A stretch of 64,000 nt of DNA from Anaerorhabdus sp964386325 (lineage in GTDB: Bacteria; Bacillota_I; Bacilli_A; Erysipelotrichales; Erysipelotrichaceae). How positions within the stretch are numbered: position 1 is the stretch's first letter; the number at the start of each line of letters is the position of its first letter. The stretch covers positions 62,001-126,000 of the forward strand of contig CAYLQY010000008.1 in the NCBI GenBank assembly GCA_964386325.1, in the 5' to 3' direction. The translations under genes and the position numbers were made by a program. The notes beneath the pieces were generated by a model, which did no database searches, had not been told where the DNA came from, and saw only the letters and a program-made list of their open reading frames with translations. This document shows, piece after piece, positions 34,593 to 43,046 of the stretch.

Positions 34593-36859
34593 TTGTATTG
34601 TTCATCAAAGTCTTCTACTGACATCGGCTTTGCAAAGTAATAACCTTGTATCAAATCACAACCCATCGTTTTAAGTAAGTCTACTTGTTCTCTGCTTTCT
34701 ACTCCTTCAGCAACTGTTGTCATATTCAGGTTTTTTGCCATTTCAATAATACTTCTTACAATAGAGTATGCCCGTTTATTTTCTTCGTCACTCACTTTAA
34801 AGAAAATACCATCAATTTTTAATGTGTCTGCTTGAATTTCTTTTAATCGATTTAACGAAGAATAGCCACTTCCAAAATCATCAACAGAACAAGAAATTCC
34901 TAACTCATGTATCCGACTTATAAAGTCTATTATCCGCTGAGTGTCTTTATAAATAGCACTCTCAGTAATTTCAAATTCAATATATTTAGAAGGAACTTTA
35001 TATTTTTGTAATATCGAAATATAATCATCTAAGAAATTTGTTTTTTCAAAATTCAATTGCGATAAATTGACAGATATCTTAACACATTTCTTACCCTCTT
35101 CAATCCATCTATTAATTTGTTTGCATGTTTGTTCAAAAATATAATGATCGAGATGAAGAATAAATCCATTTCTTTCAAAGAGTGTAATAAACTCATTAGG
35201 ATAAATCATACCGTATTTTCCATACCAACGAACTAATGCCTCAGCCCCTACCATTTCTTCTGTATCGGTTGAGTATTTTGGTTGAAGGTATAATTTGAAT
35301 TCTTCATTCTTAAGTGCATCTTCCATTAAATCTTCAATTTCTTTTTCACGCATTAATTCTAAATTATATTCGGGATTATAAATACTATAACGTGTTCGTG
35401 TGCCGATACTTATTTGATTACCCGAGAGACTGAATTTTGCACGATCTATCATCAATTGACAATTACACTCCGGATCTTCTTCAACATTTACAATGTAAAC
35501 ACCATAGTTAATAACAGGTGGACTAATTTCAAATTTATTATCACGTAAATTGTCTGAAAATTTATTACCCCATTCTTCAAAACGTTTTATTAGTTCATTT
35601 TCGTTTGTATAATTCAAGAAAAGGATAAAGTGATCCGCTGACATCCTACCAATCATCTCATCATCTGCAAGACTTACTTTAAAAATATCATTCAAAATAA
35701 CAAGAACGCCATTTCCTACTTCTCTACCAAATAATTCATTCACTATTCTGAATTTATCTAGATTAGTATAAACGATAGCATGTTTAGTATTATGTTTTAA
35801 TCGCAAATGATTTTCAACAGACAAAATGAAATGCTGTGTTGTGCTCGCTTTTGTAAGAGAATCCACAAACGCGATTCTTTCAATTTCTTTTTTACCTTTA
35901 AAGTAACGATAATAAAGCATAATTGCTAAACCCAAACCAATAAATATTACAAAACCTAAAAATATATATGTACTTGTCATGAATAACTTATTTTGAGCAT
36001 TAACAACATCAACCAATACCGACACGACAAAATACATTTGTTCAGTACCTATTGGACTATAGGATACATACTCTCGTTTACCTTCAATTTCTAAGACGAC
36101 ATCACCAAATTTATTTTCACGAATATCATTCTTCATTTGTATAATTTGATTTTCATTCTGCACTGCACTTTTCTCGGCAATTCTAAAGAAGTTATGATCT
36201 CCAACTCCTGTAACATCAGTAACATTCGAAACAACCAATGTTCCATTAGGTGTCATAATATTTATCTTTGCTTTCTTGTCGAATGCATCAATATTAATAT
36301 TTTTTTCAAAACTATTTAAATCATATACTGTAGATATACCGACAATCTTTCTTCCACTCAATGAGAAGTTATCAACCGCTTTGGAGAAAATTAATACTCT
36401 TTGATCATTTGCATCTGATGCCAGGAAAACGGAATTAACTCTTTCATCAATAATTGATGAAATGAATTTTTGACCCGTCCCCATTACCTCATCACCTTGT
36501 GATGTATAAATCTCGCCATTTTCACCAACCACAAAAACATCAATGAAATTCCACAAATCTTTTTCTCTTTCGGCAACGGCAAAGAATTTATCAAATGTTT
36601 CTATTTTCTCATCAACAGCACTCATGTATAGAATTTCTAAATAATTAAAATTATACTTTATTTCTTTCGCAACACTACTACTCATTTGATTCGATAACTC
36701 ATTTAGATAATATCGATTCTCATCTTCAAAAGTAGTGTTTAAATAAGAAAAATATAAAAAACTAAGATTTGTTAAAATTAAGCCAAAAACAACAATAACT
36801 GCAAATGCAATCACTGTTGTTTTATTACTCTTCATTCTAAAATTAGTTGGTTGTTTCAT
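34583..36859 (-). CDS. Membrane-anchored GGDEF-EAL protein, likely cyclic-di-GMP phosphodiesterase
   Basis: A 758-residue protein: helix 1 (about 15-35), an extracytoplasmic Cache-like sensor (about 40-285), helix 2 (about 290-312), a GGDEF domain (about 330-490) and an EAL domain (about 505-755). The GGDEF active motif is degenerate (MSADHF where GGDEF is expected), so synthesis is unlikely. The EAL residues are intact: EALVRW, VNLSQLN, FEITESA, VDDFGSG, LKIDG, VAEGVE and QGYYF. It should therefore break down cyclic-di-GMP in response to an external signal. The start is the first ATG, with only a weak ribosome site. Confidence 0.92.
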   Translation of the reverse strand: MKQPTNFRMKSNKTTVIAFAVIVVFGLILTNLSFLYFSYLNTTFEDENRYYLNELSNQMSSSVAKEIKYNFNYLEILYMSAVDEKIETFDKFFAVAEREKDLWNFIDVFVVGENGEIYTSQGDEVMGTGQKFISSIIDERVNSVFLASDANDQRVLIFSKAVDNFSLSGRKIVGISTVYDLNSFEKNINIDAFDKKAKINIMTPNGTLVVSNVTDVTGVGDHNFFRIAEKSAVQNENQIIQMKNDIRENKFGDVVLEIEGKREYVSYSPIGTEQMYFVVSVLVDVVNAQNKLFMTSTYIFLGFVIFIGLGLAIMLYYRYFKGKKEIERIAFVDSLTKASTTQHFILSVENHLRLKHNTKHAIVYTNLDKFRIVNELFGREVGNGVLVILNDIFKVSLADDEMIGRMSADHFILFLNYTNENELIKRFEEWGNKFSDNLRDNKFEISPPVINYGVYIVNVEEDPECNCQLMIDRAKFSLSGNQISIGTRTRYSIYNPEYNLELMREKEIEDLMEDALKNEEFKLYLQPKYSTDTEEMVGAEALVRWYGKYGMIYPNEFITLFERNGFILHLDHYIFEQTCKQINRWIEEGKKCVKISVNLSQLNFEKTNFLDDYISILQKYKVPSKYIEFEITESAIYKDTQRIIDFISRIHELGISCSVDDFGSGYSSLNRLKEIQADTLKIDGIFFKVSDEENKRAYSIVRSIIEMAKNLNMTTVAEGVESREQVDLLKTMGCDLIQGYYFAKPMSVEDFDEQYNKK

Positions 36860-36927
36860 GGGTATATTCTCTTTTCATCTTCATTATAGAGTTTCGTAGT
36901 ATAAGATTCAAGGATTTCGATTTAGGT

Positions 36928-38838
36928 CTACCAGCCACCACCAGATGAGCCACCGAAGCCACCACCTGAGAATCCTCCACCGCCGCCGAAGCCGCCGCCT
37001 CCAAAACCACCACCGCCATTAGGGAATGATCCTCCACCTGACGAAGCTTTAACTGGCGGAATTGGATTTTGAACAACATTCATGTGACGAGTCATAGAAT
37101 GAATCATATAGTAATTAAACATCATTGAATTTGAACCTACATACCATGTTGGTGGCTCTAATTCAAAATCTTTAAAATGATTACTCCATACATCACTTAA
37201 TCCTAATGCATAAGCATACGGAAGAATATGATAGAAATATTGTGGATCTTCTTTCACTAACATATCTAAACGATCTTTTTCAGCAACACGAATGAATTCT
37301 TTTAATCCCAAAACTTGGCCAAAATATTTTACTCCTTTAGGTGTTCTTTTCAACATAAAGTTGGATATGAAACATATTAAAGCAGTAATCAGAAAAATTA
37401 AAATAAGCAATAAATGCTGATTAACACCGAATACAGTAATTGTAATGAAACATGCAAAGAATACGATTCCTATAACTACAATTCCACCAATTAATAAACC
37501 AAACTTACTTGCACTATCATCATGCCAACGTTGAACACTGATATTTTGAATACTTGATCCAACAAGGATAAACACCATCACGAGAACAAAGGCAATAATT
37601 GCACCCAATGAACTATATGTTGTTGTGTAAACAGCAATTGCCATAAAAATTGATAATGGAATAGATGCCAGCAATCCGACAATGGTGCGCAACGCAAATG
37701 ATTGTGTTGTATAAATTTTGTTTGCTTTTAATTGAAAATATTCTCTAACCGCAATTTTTGATTGATTAAATTCATCATAAATATCTCCAGATAATTCAGA
37801 TGCAGTTATCTCTTCTTTACTCTTAAACATACCCTTGAATAAAATTGTTTCATAATGATGTGCAGTTTCATCCAAGTCCTTAATCTTTTTAAACGTTAAA
37901 TCTTTTTTAGATTCTTCGATTGTAATATATCCTTTATTAGCCCAATCAAAAATCAATGAAGTTACATCACGGTTGTCTACGCTACCATCAATAACATAAC
38001 CAACCCCTGCACTACTTAAACCAGCAGGCGCTTTAAATTCAACAGTTTGAACAACTTTGTCATCCTTACCATATTTATAAAATAGTCCGATTGCACCAAG
38101 TAGAAGTAAAATCCCAAATCCTACAGAGAAAATGTACCATCCAGAATAAGATGGGAATACAAAATAATCTTCAGGTAAATCCAGTTTTACTGTTATCGCA
38201 TTACCACGAGGAAGTGTTCCTGAATAACTACCTTCAATTACATTACCCTTTACTTGATAAGTCAAATTACTATCAGCATTTTGTCCATCTGTATAAAAAT
38301 AAAGTTTACTTGCGTCAAAATCTTTTGGCATCGTAATTTTAAATGTTACACCATTTATATTCGTATCCCATTTATCAGAAATAATATTTTGATAAAAAGT
38401 TTGAATACCATTCAAATCTAAATCTTTCGCATGAATATCATATGAAATTTTATAGGTTTCAACTGGATCAGCATAATAATCTCCACTTCCTAGTCGAATC
38501 GCAATTCCATTCTCTTGACTATCTATTTCTTTATCCTGATTGGATAAAACTTTTACATTACTAACTGGAAATTTATAGTCTCGTACATACGTTTTTCCAT
38601 CAACATTCCATGTTATGTCTTTATATACTGTAGGCACATGAATATATATACCATGGAGTCTTTCTCTAAAGCTAACATTCAACGTTTCTGTTACATGATA
38701 TGTTCCATCTTCCTGTACAACAATTTGAACATCATAATGATCAATATCAAACCCTTCTTCTGCATACGTCATTTGCGTTGTACAGAAGAACATAAATACA
38801 GATAAAATTGTGAACACTATTTTTTTTATTCTACCCAT
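36928..38838 (-). CDS. DUF2207 domain membrane protein with glycine-rich tail
   Basis: A 636-residue protein. It has a signal peptide (residues 1-26, cleavage after TYA), an extracytoplasmic DUF2207 domain with FDIDHYDVQIVVQEDGTYHVTE (landmark) at its start, a helix near 235-255, a cytoplasmic winged-helix-like part, two to four helices near 380-480, and a low-complexity tail of GGGGF/GGGSF repeats. It lies downstream of lemA, a pairing that recurs in many bacteria (LemA-YciQ-like). The role is not established; surface or envelope regulation is a reasonable guess. Confidence 0.88.
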   Translation of the reverse strand: MGRIKKIVFTILSVFMFFCTTQMTYAEEGFDIDHYDVQIVVQEDGTYHVTETLNVSFRERLHGIYIHVPTVYKDITWNVDGKTYVRDYKFPVSNVKVLSNQDKEIDSQENGIAIRLGSGDYYADPVETYKISYDIHAKDLDLNGIQTFYQNIISDKWDTNINGVTFKITMPKDFDASKLYFYTDGQNADSNLTYQVKGNVIEGSYSGTLPRGNAITVKLDLPEDYFVFPSYSGWYIFSVGFGILLLLGAIGLFYKYGKDDKVVQTVEFKAPAGLSSAGVGYVIDGSVDNRDVTSLIFDWANKGYITIEESKKDLTFKKIKDLDETAHHYETILFKGMFKSKEEITASELSGDIYDEFNQSKIAVREYFQLKANKIYTTQSFALRTIVGLLASIPLSIFMAIAVYTTTYSSLGAIIAFVLVMVFILVGSSIQNISVQRWHDDSASKFGLLIGGIVVIGIVFFACFITITVFGVNQHLLLILIFLITALICFISNFMLKRTPKGVKYFGQVLGLKEFIRVAEKDRLDMLVKEDPQYFYHILPYAYALGLSDVWSNHFKDFELEPPTWYVGSNSMMFNYYMIHSMTRHMNVVQNPIPPVKASSGGGSFPNGGGGFGGGGFGGGGGFSGGGFGGSSGGGW

Positions 38839-38849
38839 AGTTTCCTCCT

Positions 38850-38880
38850 AAAAATAAAATATCGCATACGCGATATTTTA
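38850..38880 (-). terminator. Attenuator-like hairpin between lemA and the DUF2207 gene
   Basis: The perfect 10-bp stem AAAATATCGC / GCGATATTTT with a four-base loop begins in the lemA stop codon and is followed by an interrupted T-run on the minus strand, just before the AGGAGG of the next gene. Likely partial termination within the operon. Confidence 0.6.
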
Positions 38881-39426
38881 AAATTGAACTTTCACGTTTT
38901 CACGTTGCGCTTCGTCAGTTACTTCGAACATCGGTTTTCTACGGAAACCAAATATTCCGGCAATTAAATTACTTGGGAACATTTCACAACGATTGTTAAA
39001 TTCTTTTACTACACCATTGTAGTATTTTCTAGAACTAGCAATTTCGTCTTCCATTTGTTTAAGTTCTGTTTGAAGTTGGATAAAGTTTGTATTTGCTTTT
39101 AAGTCAGGATAACTTTCAGTAAGAGCGAACAAACGTCCCATTACTCCAGCTAAACCTTTTTCAGCATCAATTTTATCTTCAATTGTATTTGCTGAAGCTG
39201 CTTTATTTCTTGCACTAATTACCGCTTCAAGCGTTTCACTTTCATGCTTTGCATAACCCTTTACAGTTTCAACTAAATTTGGAATTAAATCATAACGTTT
39301 CTTTAGGTAAACATCCATTGTAGAGAATGCTTCCTCAACTTTGTTCTTCCATGTAATAAATGTGTTATATGTTGATACTACCCAAACAAGCAATAAGACA
39401 ACAATAACAATAAGTGCTATCCACAT
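38878..39426 (-). CDS. lemA: LemA family protein
   Basis: A 182-residue protein with one N-terminal helix (WIALIVIVVLLLVWVVSTYN) and a long helical-bundle domain. The family motifs YLKKRYDLIPNLVETVKGYA, RNKAA, and YNGVVKEFNN are present. It is membrane anchored with the bundle likely outside. It forms an operon with the DUF2207 gene, with an extended -10 promoter upstream. Confidence 0.94.
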   Translation of the reverse strand: MWIALIVIVVLLLVWVVSTYNTFITWKNKVEEAFSTMDVYLKKRYDLIPNLVETVKGYAKHESETLEAVISARNKAASANTIEDKIDAEKGLAGVMGRLFALTESYPDLKANTNFIQLQTELKQMEDEIASSRKYYNGVVKEFNNRCEMFPSNLIAGIFGFRRKPMFEVTDEAQRENVKVQF

Positions 39427-39454
39427 AAAATTTCTCCTTTTTTGTATAGCTCAT

Positions 39455-39463
39455 ATTATAGCA
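39455..39463 (-). promoter_or_regulatory. Extended -10 promoter of lemA
   Basis: TGCTATAAT on the minus strand lies about 29 bases before the lemA ATG; the -35 region is weak. Confidence 0.55.
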
Positions 39464-39480
39464 CAAATCTAATCGAAAAA

Positions 39481-40056
39481 CTATCGCATAAACTGTAGTG
39501 CTACCTGATATACAACCTCTAAAACACCGCAACAAATCATAACCAAAACTGGGTCTTTTTTAAACTTACGTAATAAAATCATCGCAAATATAAAATAAGA
39601 GATAGAACGTACTTCGATATTATTCCACGCAAAGAGAATTGTTCCACTTGTAAAAATTGTTGGAACTAAGATAATAATTCCTGCTGTCGCTATCATTGCC
39701 ACAACTGCTGGTCTTAATACTTCTAAAACACCTTGCAAGATAGATAGATTTTTATACTTATTATAAAGCCATGCAAGAATCGTTACGATGATACATGAAG
39801 GTAAAACATTTCCTAATGTCGCAACAATTGAACCTGGTATCCCCGCAACTTGATTACCTACAAAGGTTGCCGCATTAATCGCAATCGGACCTGGTGTCAT
39901 TTGTGAAATGGTAATTAAATCTGCGAATTCTTGTAGCGTAATCCAACCAAACTTATCTACAACCTGCGCTTGAATAAGTGGCAAAGCTGCATATCCTCCA
40001 CCAAAACTAAATGCTCCAATTTGTAAGAATACTAAGAAAAGATCAAGCAATATCAT
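39481..40056 (-). CDS. Chromate transporter subunit (single CHR domain), second half
   Basis: A 191-residue membrane protein with about six helices and one CHR domain. The FSFGGGYAALPLI and ISQMTPGPIAINAATFVG motifs are diagnostic. Single-domain CHR proteins work as pairs. It overlaps its partner gene by four bases. The family was defined by chromate efflux, but many such pairs are not proven to move chromate, so the substrate is open. Confidence 0.9.
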   Translation of the reverse strand: MILLDLFLVFLQIGAFSFGGGYAALPLIQAQVVDKFGWITLQEFADLITISQMTPGPIAINAATFVGNQVAGIPGSIVATLGNVLPSCIIVTILAWLYNKYKNLSILQGVLEVLRPAVVAMIATAGIIILVPTIFTSGTILFAWNNIEVRSISYFIFAMILLRKFKKDPVLVMICCGVLEVVYQVALQFMR

Positions 40057-40634
40057 ATTTGCACACCTCTTTTCTTTTCACGAATGATTGTACGAACTAC
40101 ACCAAATAAACCCACCGTTATAATGATATAAACAACATTTAACCCAAACACATAATTAGCTACAAAGGCCAAAATCATAATTCCAATGAGTACAAAATCC
40201 TTAGTTTTTACAACATCACTTCCCATATCATAAACAACTGATACAATTACTGCTGCCACACCCGCTTGCATTCCTTTGAGTACTGATTGAATATACATAT
40301 TTTGTTTAAATGACTCATAAAAAAAGGATATTGTCGTTAATATAATGAAAGGTGGTAATACTGCTCCTAATATTGACAATAGAACTCCTGGAATTCCACC
40401 CAGTTTAAAACCTACAACAATTGCCCCATTAATTGCAATTGGACCTGGTGCTGATTGCGCAATCGCAGCCAAATCCAGCATTTCTTCTTCATCTATCCAA
40501 TGTAACTCATCCACAAACTTGTTCTTCAATAGAGTGATAATGACATACCCTCCACCAAAAGTGAACGCACTCAAGTATAATGTTGAGACAAAAAGCTTAA
40601 AATAAACATTTTTCTTCACGTTAAACTCCCCCAT
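40053..40634 (-). CDS. Chromate transporter subunit (single CHR domain), first half
   Basis: A 193-residue membrane protein with one CHR domain, FTFGGGYVIITLL and AQSAPGPIAINGAIVVG being the matching motifs to its partner. The two genes together make up the equivalent of one full-length ChrA. It starts 88 bases from a divergent LysR-type regulator, which probably controls the pair. Confidence 0.9.
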   Translation of the reverse strand: MGEFNVKKNVYFKLFVSTLYLSAFTFGGGYVIITLLKNKFVDELHWIDEEEMLDLAAIAQSAPGPIAINGAIVVGFKLGGIPGVLLSILGAVLPPFIILTTISFFYESFKQNMYIQSVLKGMQAGVAAVIVSVVYDMGSDVVKTKDFVLIGIMILAFVANYVFGLNVVYIIITVGLFGVVRTIIREKKRGVQI

Positions 40635-40652
40635 CTGTGCTTATTATAGGCC

Positions 40653-40709
40653 TTGTTTAATAATAATTAAAATACTATAATTCTATTATATTGATAGCCT
40701 ATTAGCTAT
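40653..40709 (+). promoter_or_regulatory. LysR gene promoter and candidate LysR operator
   Basis: TTGTTT, 17-base spacer, TATAAT (40653-40681) reads toward the regulator. The dyad ATAGC-N6-GCTAT (40694-40709), which contains a T-N11-A LysR motif, lies just downstream. It fits autorepression and control of the divergent transporter pair. Confidence 0.6.
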
Positions 40710-40721
40710 AAGGAGAAAATT

Positions 40722-41603
40722 ATGACTATCCGCCATATTGAAATATTCCTAGCCGTTTGTTTAGCCAATAATAATATTACTAAGGCATCTCATAAACTGT
40801 GTATAAGTCAACCCTCTGTCAGTGTTGCAATTCAAGAAATTGAAAAAGATTATGGAATCTTATTATTCGATAGAATTGGCAAACGATTATTTTTAACTGA
40901 AGCTGGTCAAAAATTCAAAGACTACGCTTTACGTATATCATCTATTATTGATGATATGGACAAGCAATTAAGAAACTGGGATTCATTTGGTATATTAAGA
41001 ATAGGTTCAAGTATAACTATCGGATCACAATTCATGCCTATCTTCGTAAAAGAGTTTGCATCACTTCATCCTTACGTTGATATTAGAGTATCAGTTGAGC
41101 CTTCTAATTTACTAGAAGAAAGATTATTAAGAAATGAAATTGATTTGGCTTTTGTAGAAACACCCATCCATGCATCTAGTTTAGTTGCAGTCCCTTTTTC
41201 TGATGATGAATTAACAATCATTTGTTCAAAAGATGCTCCCTTCAAAAACAATCAAGTATTATCTCTTGAAGAATTCAAGCAACAGAAATTCTTATTACGT
41301 GAACCAGGTAGTGGAACTCGTGAAGTATTTGATCAAGCATGTAAATTTGCAAAAATTGCTGTTAACCCTACTTGGGAAAGCACAAGTAACACTGCATTAA
41401 TTAATGCAACAATCAAAAATCTCGGTATCGCCATTATCTCTAAACGATTGATTCACGATGCTTTATCGAGCGGTAACATCAAACAATTAGTTGTAAAAGA
41501 ACTTCAATTAAAACGATCTTTCTTCATTATTCAACACAAAGATAAAGTACTTGCAACTTTACAAAAAAACTTCATTGAAATATGTAAATCTTCCCATCTC
41601 TAG
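40722..41603 (+). CDS. LysR family transcriptional regulator
   Basis: A 293-residue regulator with an N-terminal winged helix-turn-helix (ITKASHKLCISQPSVSVAIQ near residues 18-37, then LFDRIGKRLFLTEAG) and a C-terminal substrate-binding domain of the periplasmic-binding fold (about 90-290). The ATG follows AAGGAG. It is divergent from the CHR-domain transporter genes, its likely targets. The co-inducer is unknown. Confidence 0.93.
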   Translation: MTIRHIEIFLAVCLANNNITKASHKLCISQPSVSVAIQEIEKDYGILLFDRIGKRLFLTEAGQKFKDYALRISSIIDDMDKQLRNWDSFGILRIGSSITIGSQFMPIFVKEFASLHPYVDIRVSVEPSNLLEERLLRNEIDLAFVETPIHASSLVAVPFSDDELTIICSKDAPFKNNQVLSLEEFKQQKFLLREPGSGTREVFDQACKFAKIAVNPTWESTSNTALINATIKNLGIAIISKRLIHDALSSGNIKQLVVKELQLKRSFFIIQHKDKVLATLQKNFIEICKSSHL

Positions 41604-41616
41604 ATATTCAATTCAA

Positions 41617-41645
41617 TTGCACTACTATCAATATTGAGATATAAT
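41617..41645 (+). promoter_or_regulatory. Sigma-A promoter of ssrA
   Basis: TTGCAC, 17-base spacer, TATAAT, ending 15 bases before the mature 5' end of tmRNA. Confidence 0.8.
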
Positions 41646-41660
41646 GAACATGTTTCAAAT

Positions 41661-42013
41661 GGGGTTGTCATGGTTTCGACAGGTTTACGTTTGATTTAAA
41701 CTGCAGTGGAGTGGTGACCTTATCACCAAACAAAAAATAACTGGAAATAATAACAGATTATCTTTCGCTGCATAGTTGCCTAATTACAGGCCGCAGCGCC
41801 CTATCTTAAAATTGTCATTAGTTTTAATTTAGCGTACTTTTAATGAATAAGGTGAAATCTAGCTTGGTGATGGATCCCGACAACTCTTACAAGCAAATTC
41901 AATCATCGTTGGCTTGCTTCGTTGTGATTGTCTTACTAATAGCAAGATAAACTGTAGACGTTTAAATGTGGGACTACTCTTGGACCGGGGTTCGACTCCC
42001 CGCAGCTCCACCA
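41661..42013 (+). ncRNA. ssrA: Transfer-messenger RNA (tmRNA)
   Basis: The 5' end GGGGTTGTCATGGTTTCGAC and the 3' tRNA-like end (GGTTCGACTCCCCGCAGCTCCACCA region) are diagnostic; the acceptor stem GGGGTTG pairs with CAGCTCC and CCA is encoded. The tag reading frame starts at GGA (41743) after AATAACT and ends at TAG (41773-41775). With the charged alanine it gives the tag AGNNNRLSFAA, a degradation tag ending in FAA rather than the common LAA. It rescues stalled ribosomes together with SmpB. One-piece form, not permuted. Confidence 0.96.
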
Positions 42014-42046
42014 ATTTATGAAAATGCGATAGATATACTATCGGTT

Positions 42047-42071
42047 AGCCTTTTATTAAGGCTTTTTTTTA
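42047..42071 (+). terminator. Rho-independent terminator of ssrA
   Basis: GCCTT, loop TTATT, AAGGC followed by eight T. A smaller stem CGATAG / CTATCG lies just before it (42027-42044). Confidence 0.85.
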
Positions 42072-42185
42072 TTTTATTCCTTGTCAAAAAGAATTATAAT
42101 CAAAGATATAGAATTTTAATAAAACTAATTTCACAATTTATAATAAGTATCAATCATCTCTTATTAGTAAATTCAATATTTAGTG

Positions 42186-42217
42186 TTTACTTTCCCTCGC
42201 AGGGGATAGTTTAAACT
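42186..42217 (+). promoter_or_regulatory. MerR-type promoter with dyad in a 20-base spacer
   Basis: TTTACT and TAAACT are 20 bases apart, the over-long spacing typical of MerR-activated promoters. The dyad ACTTTCCC / GGGATAGT (one mismatch, 42189-42210) fills the spacer, as for BmrR/BltR-like activators. It lies directly before the MerR gene and suggests ligand-dependent autoactivation. Confidence 0.7.
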
Positions 42218-42235
42218 AAATATAAGGAGGTTAAA

Positions 42236-43036
42236 ATGTACAAGATTAGTCAATTCTCAAAAATATCTGGACTTACAATCAAAGCCCTTCGCTATTATGA
42301 TAGTGAAGATATTTTAAAGCCATCAACCAGAAATGTTGAGAATCAATATAGATACTATAATGATGATGACTTGCAAAAAGCACAACTCATCAAACTATTA
42401 AGATCTCTTGATTTTTCCATTATGGAAATTAGAGAAACAATTAGTCTTGTAAACTCAGAGGATGATTTATCCCATATTCTTAGCGAAAAAATTAAATTAA
42501 TCGAAATGAATATTTCAAAGGAAAAAGAATTATCTAATAAAATAAAATCGTACATAAAAGAATCGGTTGATAAAGAAAATCAAAATGACTACGCAATACA
42601 AATTATTGATATTAGTGAACAACTTGTTGCCTCAATTCGTTTCATTGGCCAATATAACAATCTTGATAAATATGTTCCTTTATTATATAGCGTAGCTAAA
42701 AATCAAAAAAACGGGAGACATTTCAATTGTTACTATGATGAAGACTATACCGAAAATGCCGACATTGAAATTTGTTTGCCTGTTAAAAAAATAATTACTC
42801 ATGAAGGCATCGCTACAAAAACTCTTCCAAAAATAAGAGCCCTTAAAACAACACATTATGGAAGTTACGATACGTTGAAATATGCGTATAAAGCTCTTAT
42901 TGATTATGCAAATATGCATCAAATCAAAACGTTAACACCTTCTAGAGAGATTTATGTAAAGAGTCCTGGTTTGATTTTCAAAGGAAATCCTAAACACTAT
43001 ATTACAGAAATTCTTTTACCTTTTGAAGTTTATTGA
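42236..43036 (+). CDS. MerR family regulator with effector-binding domain
   Basis: A 266-residue regulator. The N-terminal MerR winged helix (ISQFSKISGLTIKALRYYD, then YRYYNDDDL) is followed by a coiled-coil dimer helix (about 75-115) and a C-terminal GyrI/BmrR-like effector-binding domain (about 120-266) with the THYGSYDTLKYAYKAL motif. Such proteins activate drug-response genes after binding a small molecule. It starts after AAGGAGG and is followed after ten bases by a BtrH-like gene, its probable target through shared transcription. Confidence 0.92.
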   Translation: MYKISQFSKISGLTIKALRYYDSEDILKPSTRNVENQYRYYNDDDLQKAQLIKLLRSLDFSIMEIRETISLVNSEDDLSHILSEKIKLIEMNISKEKELSNKIKSYIKESVDKENQNDYAIQIIDISEQLVASIRFIGQYNNLDKYVPLLYSVAKNQKNGRHFNCYYDEDYTENADIEICLPVKKIITHEGIATKTLPKIRALKTTHYGSYDTLKYAYKALIDYANMHQIKTLTPSREIYVKSPGLIFKGNPKHYITEILLPFEVY

Positions 43037-43046
43037 AAGGACAATA

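Noticed and set aside
36955..37015. Tandem repeat or CRISPR-like array from GCC/CCA repeats
   Set aside because: It is the coding repeat for glycine runs at the end of the DUF2207 protein, with no spacer structure.
36843..37079. Alanine/valine-rich reading frame of 78 codons
   Set aside because: It is the glycine-repeat tail of the DUF2207 gene read in another frame.
41966..42214. Reading frame of 82 codons on the plus strand after tmRNA
   Set aside because: It starts inside the tRNA-like end of tmRNA and crosses its terminator, with no ribosome site.
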